NCBI GenBank assembly: GCA_036925085.1
Contig: JAUPFP010000001.1
Span: 16,462,842-16,526,841 of the forward strand
DNA from: Brachycybe producta
Taxonomy: Eukaryota; Arthropoda; Diplopoda; Playtdesmida; Andrognathidae
Length of the DNA: 64,000 nt
Direction: 5' to 3'
Below are positions 56,133 through 64,000 of this stretch, piece by piece. The notes below the pieces were generated by a model, which made no database searches, was not told where the DNA came from, and saw nothing but the letters and a program-made list of their open reading frames with translations. Within the stretch, counting starts at the first letter, position 1. Each line of letters starts with the position of its first letter. Both the position numbers and the translations under genes were made by a program.

Positions 56133-58489
56133 TTAGGGAGTACTTTCCAGCTGACAATACTAATTTAGATTCCCCTATCCAAACTACCATTAGGGAAATG
56201 GCAATTGCGAACTATCATGGTCCACAGGATGACATCCCATTCTCGATAAATGAGATAAAAAATGCCATTGATTCAATTGATATTAACAAGGCCCCGGGAG
56301 GTGATAATATCCCCCCAGGTGTTATAACGCACCTAATGAGCTGCTGTGGGAAGTATGTCCACGATCTACTCAATAGGTGTCTAAGACACGGGATCTTCCC
56401 AACTCCATGGAAAGTGGCAAAGGTGGTTTGGGTGCCTAAGCCCGGAGGTGACCGGGTCCGCCCTATTTGTCTACTACCATGTATAGGGAAACTTTTAGAT
56501 AAACTATGTACGAAAAGGTTAAGTTTTTTCCTGGAAAAAAACAATCATATATCCCAGGAGCAATTTGGTTTCAGAGAGGGAAGGGACACAATGCAGGCTT
56601 GCTTTAGGTTCCAGAGTATAATTGAGGCTCAGAGGACAAGGAAGAGGCATACTTTGGTGATATCCCTGGATATTAAAAACGCCTTTAACAACGCATGGCC
56701 TCCAAAGATATTAGACCAACTGCGGAAGTTCCAATGCCCTGGGAACTTATATAAAATTGTACGATCATTTTTAGCAGATCGCAAGATAACCGCTGGGTCA
56801 ATCACTGAAAAAACGAGTATGGGATGTCCTCAGGGGTCTTGTTTGGGCCCAGTCCTATGGTTAGTTCTCATGGAAAGCTGGTTCACCGAGATGAGGGACA
56901 TATTGGGAGATGAAGACTCCATTCAGGCTTTTGCAGACGATGCTATCTTGTTCCTGAGTGGCAAATCTGCTAAAGAGATAGAAGCAAAATCCGTAATAGC
57001 ATTGGATAGGTGCTCCAGGTGGGCCGATAACTGTAAGCTCCAGTTTTCAATCCCCAAAACCACGGCTTTGTTTTTTCCGGCCTCAAATATTAAGAGGGGT
57101 CCAGTCATTCGCATGAATGGCTACACAATAGCCCTGAGCTCTAACATAAAATATTTGGGACTCCATTGGGACAATAAGTTCCTGTGGATTGACCACATCA
57201 AAGCTGTTCAGAGGAAGGGGCTATCGATTGCCACAAAGATATTTTATATTTGTGGTAGGAACTGGGGGGTCTCACCTAGGATTTTAAGGAGGATTTACCT
57301 TGCAGTTATTGAGCCAATGGTTAGGTTATATGGCTCCGAACTATGGGGCAAAAGAGGAAGGGACTCTCGGATTAGCAGCAGACTGGATGCTATCCAGAGA
57401 CCATTCCTCCTGGCAATCTCGAAGTCTTACAGGACAACATCTAATAAACCCCTACAAGTGTTGACCAAATGCGCTCCCTTATGGCTTTTAGCCGAAGGCA
57501 GATTTTACCTGAGGACTAATTTAAATAAGTACATTGAGGACATTGAAGCCCCAGTAGGATATGGTATGCGTCAGCACCCAGGCTCTGCTTGCAAATTCGA
57601 TGTAATGACATGGGGTGAAACGTGTTCAAATCTGCACGATTTCCAGTGCTTTACAGACGGTTCCAAAAAGGAAGGTAGAGTGCGATCGGCAGTGATAATT
57701 TACCAAAATAATACAATTATCAAGCAATGGAAGGGGCGTCTCCCAAGTGAATGCTCTATTTTCCAAGCAGAGGTCTTCGCCCTTTACATGGCAGGCATTC
57801 TGCTACTCCTATTAGAAGGTGAGGGACTTAAAGTAGCTATTATATCTGACTCCCAAGCCGCTTTAAAAGCTGTGTCTAAAACTAATGGTAATAAACAATA
57901 CGCATACCAGGCGCATCAAAAAATCGAGGAGCTAGTAAGGAGGGGTAATACTGTGGTACTCTATTGGGTGAAGGCCCATGTAGGTGTTCAAGGCAATGAA
58001 AAGGCGGATTCCTTTGCAAAAGCTGGAACAGAAAACATCTCATGGCTTAATATCAAGAAGCCTGTTTCCTTCTTCAAACTAGCCTCCAAAACACAGCTCT
58101 TAGCGAGATGGAGGGATGATTGGGTGCAGACTTCTAAAGGAAGGGAAACTTACCAGTGGATCCCGGAGCCATCCCAAGAGGGGCATATCTTTTCAGGGTG
58201 TATAACCCAGCTGTTAACAGGTCATGGTGCCTTCAATAGATACTTAGAGAGATTCAATCTATTAAAAAATGGGGCCGTGAATATTTGCCCATGTTCTGCA
58301 TGCGAAGATACCGTGGATCACGTGCTGTGGGAATGTTCACTACCAATAAGAATGGAAGCCAGGAGGAAACTTAAAGACGAGGTTATTAGAGCTGGATATT
58401 TATGGCCGTGTGGAAAAGAGGACTTAGTGAACTCTCCATTACTAATACATTTTCTGAGATTCTGTAAAGAAGCAGAGGTGATGGTTTAA
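56072..58489 (+). CDS. LINE ORF2, reverse transcriptase-RNase H part (-1 frame)
   Basis: This frame is open from 56072; its first ATG is at 56120. RT blocks include KAPGGDNIPPGV, EQFGFREGRDTMQA, SLDIKNAFNNAWPP, GCPQGSCLGPVLW and the catalytic FADD (56930-56941). RNase H shows CFTDGSKKEG, IFQAEVFALY, IISDSQAALKAV and KAHVGVQGNEKADSFAKAG, so all acidic residues are present. The C-terminus has CSACEDTVDHVLWEC (CX2CX5HX4C). It copies the RNA at the nicked target. All motifs are intact; only the frame break from the endonuclease part prevents one continuous ORF2. Confidence 0.93.
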   Translation, partial: NFKKADGQWTIGEQDTMSYLIREYFPADNTNLDSPIQTTIREMAIANYHGPQDDIPFSINEIKNAIDSIDINKAPGGDNIPPGVITHLMSCCGKYVHDLLNRCLRHGIFPTPWKVAKVVWVPKPGGDRVRPICLLPCIGKLLDKLCTKRLSFFLEKNNHISQEQFGFREGRDTMQACFRFQSIIEAQRTRKRHTLVISLDIKNAFNNAWPPKILDQLRKFQCPGNLYKIVRSFLADRKITAGSITEKTSMGCPQGSCLGPVLWLVLMESWFTEMRDILGDEDSIQAFADDAILFLSGKSAKEIEAKSVIALDRCSRWADNCKLQFSIPKTTALFFPASNIKRGPVIRMNGYTIALSSNIKYLGLHWDNKFLWIDHIKAVQRKGLSIATKIFYICGRNWGVSPRILRRIYLAVIEPMVRLYGSELWGKRGRDSRISSRLDAIQRPFLLAISKSYRTTSNKPLQVLTKCAPLWLLAEGRFYLRTNLNKYIEDIEAPVGYGMRQHPGSACKFDVMTWGETCSNLHDFQCFTDGSKKEGRVRSAVIIYQNNTIIKQWKGRLPSECSIFQAEVFALYMAGILLLLLEGEGLKVAIISDSQAALKAVSKTNGNKQYAYQAHQKIEELVRRGNTVVLYWVKAHVGVQGNEKADSFAKAGTENISWLNIKKPVSFFKLASKTQLLARWRDDWVQTSKGRETYQWIPEPSQEGHIFSGCITQLLTGHGAFNRYLERFNLLKNGAVNICPCSACEDTVDHVLWECSLPIRMEARRKLKDEVIRAGYLWPCGKEDLVNSPLLIHFLRFCKEAEVMV
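56075..56081 (+). other. TTTAAAA heptamer at the ORF2 frame junction
   Basis: In the 0 frame the site reads T TTA AAA, the X XXY YYZ arrangement of -1 frameshift sites. A slip here moves translation exactly into the RT frame. Copy 2 has one more base in the aligned stretch, which favours a simple 1-nt loss. Confidence 0.5.
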
Positions 58490-58513
58490 GAACGATTTAC
58501 TACGGGATTCGAG

Positions 58514-58545
58514 ACTGGGTTTTTATGCCTATGGCTTTTCCCAGT
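58514..58545 (+). other. Conserved 3' UTR hairpin of LINE copy 1
   Basis: ACTGGG (58514-58519) pairs with CCCAGT (58540-58545) around an inner GCC-TAT-GGC stem-loop. It lies 25 nt after the ORF2 stop. The same structure is at 28218-28249 in copy 2. In some LINEs a 3' structure is the RT recognition site. Confidence 0.7.
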
Positions 58546-58725
58546 CACGATCATGAGAGCGTAGCCGAACAGAATTCAATAAACTCAATAAAATGAGATT
58601 TTAACAGGGTCTTCTTAGGGGTTCGCAACTGGGCGGGTCCAGGCTGTGCCTCCGTCCCTTGGCGTGGATGCAAGATAATGTGAGATAAACATTGATGTTG
58701 GAGAATAACTGCTTGGTGCTAAATC

Positions 58726-58965
<240 letters not shown>

Positions 58966-59230
58966 ATTGGTATCAAAAGTACCGAGTGGCCCAGAAGCCA
59001 AACAAAATACAGGGTGACGCTAAAAACCCACCAAAAAACGAACGAGCTCTAAAATAAAAATAAAGCGGCGGGCCCCAAACGCCTCAGGCGTCAAAGGGCG
59101 TCAAAGGTAGTGCGCTAAACAAAAAGGAAGTAAACATTTAAACAGCGATCTTAAGGAAAAGTTTCTTCAACAGTTATAATTTCGTTTAAACACAACAAAA
59201 TTAATCCTCAGCTAATAAACTTTCATTTAT
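58966..59230. other. Start of intron 1 beside exon 1
   Basis: No coding signal. There is a CGCCTCAGGCG palindrome near 59080 and GCGTCAAAGG is repeated twice. Confidence 0.4.
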
Positions 59231-59300
59231 TTTATTTGGATGATAGCAAATCTATCCAACCCGTACAATTGTATAATGTAAAATTCAAGTTTTGTAATAC

Positions 59301-59498
59301 CATTGCTGCAGCCTCCTGAGTCTGGGTTTTGTATATGGCCAAATTGGACAACATTCTTTGAGATACAGAGTCTGCCATAGAAGAGTTGTCGATGTGCTCA
59401 TAAACTGCAACAATAAACCATTCCTGAGTTCCATTTTCGTCCAGTAACCCGTCAACGTTCAAAATAAATGCAAACGTCCAGAAAATAATGTATTTCAT
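59301..59498 (-). CDS. Exon 1: signal peptide and start of the amidohydrolase domain
   Basis: This exon encodes 66 residues from an ATG at 59498. Residues 1-17 (MKYIIFWTFAFILNVDG) form a typical signal peptide. The FIVAVYEH segment that follows is the first beta strand of vanin-type nitrilase domains. Two N-glycosylation motifs (NGT, NSS) agree with secretion. The coding sequence ends at EAAAM, directly followed by GTATTA as splice donor (59300). The frame stays open beyond this donor to 59232, but that tail does not resemble the family, whereas exon 2 continues it naturally with GAHIIVFPE. No clear TATA box was seen upstream, and a palindromic MITE starts about 100 bp upstream of the ATG. 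Confidence 0.85.
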
Positions 59499-59600
59499 TG
59501 TAAATTAACTCTCACTATTCACTTTAAGTTATTTCTCTCAATGATACGGCTTTTATCAAAAGAATCAAAGTGCACGTTTTCAGCCTTGAGGCTATTAAGT

Positions 59601-59815
59601 TGACAGGCATTTAGAAATCGGGACGAACACAAGTTATCTCCGCCCTTTTTATGACAAACGCAAATTCTAATTGGTTGGTTATGCAGTCTGACGTCACATG
59701 CTCCGCCGTTTTCAACGTCGAACCGCACAACAAACCAATTAGAAGTTGCCGGTCGCCATAAAAAGGGCAGAGCCAAATTGTGTTCGTCCCGATTTCTAAA
59801 TGCCTGTATTAAGTT
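59601..59815. mobile_element. MITE-like palindrome 6, upstream of exon 1
   Basis: Left arm ACAGGCATTTAGAAATCGGG with ACGAACACAA is matched in reverse by TTGTGTTCGTCCCGATTTCT with AAATGCCTGT. Core: CTCCGCCCTTTTTATGAC and ATAAAAAGGGCAGAGCC, with AACAAACCAATTAGAAGTTG and GACGTCACATG. It begins about 100 bp upstream of the start codon of the vanin-like gene. Confidence 0.88.
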
Positions 59816-60880
59816 GTTAACTAATGATTAGATCATGTTCTCAAAAATTATCAAATCCTGTCTTTGTTGTTGTTATAAAATATACACAATGGCAACTTAC
59901 AGGCTTACAGTATATTAACAGGCGACATCACAAAATTACTTCGAATTCCGACTGTGTTTTAATAACTATCGTTTCTTCTTTAACATCGGTTCTATGGGCT
60001 CAATAAAAAATATGCTAGCGCTCTTTGCGAAGACTATTCGAAGTAAATTTTGTGATGTGGCCTCTTAAACTAACTCAAATGAAGCTACATCATGAGTAAT
60101 TAACTAACCAAATTAAATTTCTTCTTGGCTGATCTTCATGTGGCTCAATAGATATTTAATTTCGTTTTATCCCACCAGATGCCACTGCCATTAGTATTAA
60201 GTTTTATAGGAGTCTTGTTTTTAAAGTGAACGATTTTTTATAAGAAAGATTTAAGAAAAAATGAAAATGTTTTAGAAACTGGAATTGTTTGTGATAATGT
60301 CAAAAAAATAATTTTTTTTAAATCCCCAAAAAGGATTATTTTTAAAGTGAACTATAAAATATTTATTTTTAATATATTATTATACAAAATTTTTAACATA
60401 ATTTTTTACCACTCTATTTTTAAAAACAATTTCAAGAGTTCTTTCATAATTCCTGGCTCGTGGAACTTTGTCATCCCGCTGCACATTGTACAGAGAGTGG
60501 ACAAAGTCCTGCCCAGTTGACGTCTTCCTTTTAAAAGGAAGACATAAACCAAAATCCTTGTTTGGTTTCCAACTCACCAAGCATGGGCCCTTTTCTCACA
60601 GTCCCACCCCTTAACAAAAAGAGATCTTCCTGATAAACGGCAACAATAAGTCAATAGGGTTTTCTTTTGTTTTTCGTTTTAATAGAATATATTACATTCT
60701 TCCAATAAACTTGACAGGGGTGTGTGGCATTTGCACTGAAGGGACATTTTTCCTAAAACCATTCGCCCTAAACCAATTGCCTTGAAGAGATGTTTTTCCT
60801 AAAACAACTTGCCCTAAAGGAACATTTGCACTAATTTCATTTTTTTAAAGGTACATTAAACCTATGTAATGGGTCGTTAC
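59816..60880. other. Upstream flank, mostly unrecognised
   Basis: A 66-codon minus frame at 60580-60380 is not recognised. 60590-60680 is a dispersed repeat also seen at 43884. 60740-60840 contains three imperfect copies of a TTTTTCCTAAAACxAxTxGCCC motif. Confidence 0.4.
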
Positions 60881-61465
60881 AACACCTTTGCAACTTTTCC
60901 CCAAACTCACCCGATCAAGCATCTGCCTTGGGGACGGGGTCGCAGTCTTAGCTGCCCTCTCACATGTAGACGGGTGGCGCCGGCTAACCATTAAACTTCC
61001 TTGAAAAATTCCGATGGTCAAATGCCCGCTGACATGATGAGAAACCTACGGTGGAACTAATGGAAGGTTCCACCATGAAGCTGGTGCCTGCAACCAGCCG
61101 AACTCACAGACAAAAAAAAGGGGAAATCTCCAATGGAGTCCCCAGCCTCCCCGCAGTTACTTTCCCAAGAAACACACACTCGTGTACAATAAAGACAATA
61201 AAGGTTTAATTAACTTACAACCAAATGCAGTATTTACAGATCTGCAGGAGAGACCGTTATATAAATCAAATAAACAAAATGATGACACACAATGCCATAA
61301 CCTGGAAGCCCATCTTGACCTACAGCCATAAGGTTATGATTGTTCTCCTAACCAGTGTGCACTGTCCAGGTATCTATACACTGTGCACTGTCTTGGTATC
61401 TATACTCTTCAATACCTACATGGATAAGCAATTTGGCTGCAGGATCAAACTCGCACACTGGTAAA
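60881..61465 (-). repeat. Diverged type B-like LTR
   Basis: CCCCGCAGTTACTTTCCCAA, ACTCGTGTACAATAAAG and AAGGTTTAATTAAC follow the order of the element 2 LTR (CGCGGTTACTTCCCCAATTA, GGTTTATTC). No exact ends or target duplication were found. Confidence 0.5.
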
Positions 61466-63300
61466 GGCTGCATTACATATTGGGCAGCCATGCCTTTTAT
61501 GTGGCATCTAAGGACCTTGCAGAGCATAAAATGCCTGAAAATGACAGGGAACCAGTGGCAGAGGCCGTGAAAGGTCCAATGCCTGCCCAGTGGACTCCGA
61601 TTGGTATTAGAGCCTTCTGGGGCAGGTACCTCTCTCTGGTAACACAGCTGTTACCACCATTGAGTCGGGCACGGTGGTAGTTCCTCCAGTTGAAGAAACT
61701 GTAGAGGCGAGTGAAACTGAGAAAATAGTGGCTTCTGTGGACCTAACCACCCAGTATCCAAGAATCTACAACCAGCTAAACTGGTTTAGTTTGCTAGAGG
61801 ACAGTGATCGGCTCTTCTTGGATGCCTCCTTAGTCATTGACACAGAGATGGAGGTCCACCCCACCATGGATTCAGTGGTTGACTCCTCAGAGTCTGAAGT
61901 GAGTGGTAAGACATCTGTGGGTAAACCATCAGTGATGGGATCTAACGGAAATCCCCCACCACTCAAAAGCCTTTGGAGATCGTTGCTGGTATAGGTGAGG
62001 GACTAGAGTTGCATTCCTGCACCATCGGCTGTGGTATATGGTAAGATGAAGGCAGCCCCTGGTTGTGGGTGCTGCCGGTGGGAATGGTCATGGTAATTCC
62101 TCGGAAAAAAAGGTCGTAGGGTGTGTTCCTGCGGTTTGACCTCCAAACGGAGACTTTGTTACGGTGCGAACACAAAATGACGGCATTGTCCCTGGGAAAG
62201 CACCATTAAACGGTGCAGAAGTGGTTGTGCAGGCAAGTTTTACTCCTTTCAGAGTACCCTGCAAAGACTGACTGGCCAGTGCGGCATGAAGAGCATCTGG
62301 ATGTGCATTCCAGATGTCCTCTCGGAAGTAAATCTTCTGATTTACAATGTCTACCAGCAAACCAAACCGAGAAGCCGGGTCAGGTATTGGCGAAGCTTCA
62401 CAATAATGTGGAGCCCCCGAGATCGCCGAGACCTGTTCTGCAAATAAGAGCGGGGACATTTGTTCCCTGCACCTATTGGAGAATGTATGGCTATCAGCTC
62501 ATGAGCGGAAGATAGTTTCGGTGAGCTTCGTAGAGCATGCTGGCCATGGCTGCTTCTCTTAGAGCCACATAGTAAAGCCTTCGGTGGCCGTGGTCTGTTA
62601 GCAGTGCAGAAATTGCCGAGGCCACAAAACATCGCTGATGTACCCATTGCCCTGGAAACAGAGGATGGTGTTGTGACAGCTCAAGCTGTGGGGGCTGCCA
62701 TTGTGGTAGGAATGGACGTTCCGTCTAAGTTGAGAGGGGGGAACCAACTCAAGGAGATGGCCACACAGAGGAACTTCCAGCTAAGTTGAGAGGGGCGACC
62801 GGTAAAGGTCGCCGGGTCCTCAACGTGGAAGTGAGTCCTACTCTTGATGAGTGTCTGAAGATTGGACCTAATTTTAAAGCCTGAAGAGGCCAGACAGCTC
62901 AGAGAGTTCTTGCTACAATACCGTGATCGTTCCGCGTTCGATTAAAGAGTTAGAGGAAAACCCACTTGTCAAACACACAATTAATACCGGTGGGCTACCT
63001 TTGGTGCGAGAGAGATTGCGAAGAACTGCTACAGCGGTGAAAGCATTTGAAAGAGAAGAGGTAGCGAAGATGTTGAATGCAGGGGTTATCCAACCTCTGC
63101 GCAGTCCCTATGCAAGCCCTATCTTACTTGTTTGCAAGAAGGATAGTGGCTTTCATTTTTGTGGGACCTCCAGAAACTGAACGCCCAAACCAAGGTGGAC
63201 CAGTATCCATTAACTCGCATCAATGATGCTCTCGATTTGCTTACCGGAGCCAAGTATTTTGCAACACTGGACCTTGCTAGTGATTACTGGCAGGTCAGGA
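61466..63300 (+). pseudogene. Ty3/gypsy pol fragments with an internal inversion
   Basis: A plus frame at 61674-61994 is acidic and unassigned. 62410-62210 on the MINUS strand encodes the end of protease (DPASRFGLLVDIVNQKIYF and NAHPDALHAALASQ), while the DNA from about 62400 onward encodes the following linker and the RT start on the PLUS strand (LENVWLSAHER, REEVAKMLNAGVIQPLRSPY, ILLVCKKD). In intact relatives the two are collinear, so a segment has been inverted. RT is cut at 63300 by a foldback insertion. Confidence 0.8.
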
Positions 63301-63301
63301 T

Positions 63302-63600
63302 TGTGACACCCCCTGCACACGTGTGTCACCACTACATATCTCCTTATTTGGGATATATTTCGCCGAAATTTGCAAATGATTTTGTAGAAATTGTTTTGGG
63401 CCTGCACATGTGTCACCGCACATGTGTGGAGGATGTCGCTGCTCGGTCTTCGTCGGCACATATGGAAACAATTAAAGAGAGGAAATCACTTTTTCTTCAT
63501 GTCCAGTGATACTGAACTGACCCAAAATAATTTTTACGAAATCATTTGCATATTTTGGCAAAATATATTCCAAATAAGGAGATATGTTGGGACCAGAGAT
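63302..63600. mobile_element. Foldback element inside gypsy RT
   Basis: Arms 63336-63402 (ATCTCCTTATTTGGGATATA and onward) and 63521-63586 (ending TATTCCAAATAAGGAGAT) are inverted with about 80-90% visual match. The loop of ~118 bp has ACATGTGT repeats. It splits the RT coding sequence just after DYWQVRI. It has no coding capacity. Confidence 0.75.
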
Positions 63601-64000
63601 CGCCATTGGTCAGTACGACCTATGGGCGGCCGCTGGTCACGAGTGGCCCCTCCAAAGGGCCAGAGTAATAAATCAAACATGCAAGGTATCTTCAGGGGGA
63701 CAGTAGGCAGAAACTTGCAGGATCAGAATGTTTCCCTCCTCGTCTAAAGGTAGAGAGAATCACTTCTGGACTTAGAATCTTTTCTAAGAGTTTTGAGTCG
63801 CTTATGTAGTAATCATTCGCTTGTGTGTTATTTTATATTCATTTGTAACACCTTACAATCACTATAAAATAAAATCAGTTGTATCACAAATAAGTAATCA
63901 TTTTCTTATTTGTGGAGGTTGTCTCTTTCTCTTTAAAACATGAGAACTTGAGTCCTGTACATATGGAACCCAAACAGACACAACATGCCGAGGAGTCCCA
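63601..64000. other. Right window end, nothing recognised
   Basis: The DNA contains CACAAATAAGTAATCATTTT close to AATAAAATCAG, which could be an LTR end, but no partner is visible. Confidence 0.35.

Larger units (their letters stand above)
52532..58600 (+). mobile_element. Near-intact I/R1-type LINE (copy 1)
   Basis: The 5' limit is set by the start of similarity with copy 2 (CTTGTATCGCCTTGTCGTGG at 52531 against 24132). It has an ~800-nt 5' UTR, ORF1 with three zinc knuckles, ORF2 with APE-type endonuclease, RT, RNase H and a CCHC finger, and a 3' UTR with a conserved hairpin and AATAAA-like end. RNase H plus these motifs place it in the I/R1 group. It lies antisense within intron 1 of the vanin-like gene. 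Apart from one -1 shift in ORF2 all frames are open, so insertion was recent. No target duplication was recognised. Confidence 0.93.

Noticed and set aside
59232-59300. Extension of exon 1 to the in-frame stop at 59232
   Set aside because: These codons do not resemble the family, whereas splicing at GTATTA (59300) leads in phase to exon 2.

Overview
This is animal nuclear DNA and almost certainly an invertebrate genome. It holds one multi-exon host gene with GT-AG introns, buried in retrotransposons, MITE-like palindromes and simple repeats. No rRNA, tRNA, operon or CRISPR signal was seen. The species cannot be fixed from the sequence; a lophotrochozoan such as a mollusc is only a guess.

Host gene. 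Four minus-strand exons (59498-59301, 46269-46105, 23373-22896, 15815-15085) join in phase into a 1,572-nt reading frame of 523 residues. It is a secreted vanin/biotinidase (pantetheinase) family amidohydrolase with all three nitrilase catalytic residues. The gene spans 44.4 kb and its introns (13.0, 22.7 and 7.1 kb) are mostly mobile DNA.

Left block (1-14547), downstream of the gene. A broken minus-strand Ty3/gypsy mosaic is interrupted by a complete plus-strand Ty3/gypsy element (5312-13866, TSD ATAC) that landed in its integrase coding region. Intron 3 (15816-22895) holds a degenerate tandem array, a repeated ~155-bp unit, a MITE, a second Ty3/gypsy lineage and an eroded RTE-like LINE. Intron 2 (23374-46104) holds an LTR fragment, a decayed I/R1-type LINE, a short Ty3/gypsy derivative (30766-33017, TSD TGCA), a solo LTR (33827-34616, TSD AGTG), a second full-length Ty3/gypsy element on the minus strand (34965-43850, TSD ATGA), and AATTC-rich foldback DNA with MITEs. 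Intron 1 (46270-59300) holds a Penelope-like scrap, two gypsy pol remnants facing each other, and a nearly intact I/R1-type LINE (52532 to about 58600). Upstream of exon 1 are a MITE about 100 bp from the start codon, more gypsy fragments with an inversion, and a foldback element.

The most novel material is in the main Ty3/gypsy family. Between integrase and the 3' LTR it carries an extra sense-oriented coding region that I do not recognise, and its leader holds an array of small hairpins. The LINE is intact except for one -1 frame change at a TTTAAAA heptamer between endonuclease and reverse transcriptase. MITE copies have long inverted arms that match within a copy but differ between copies.
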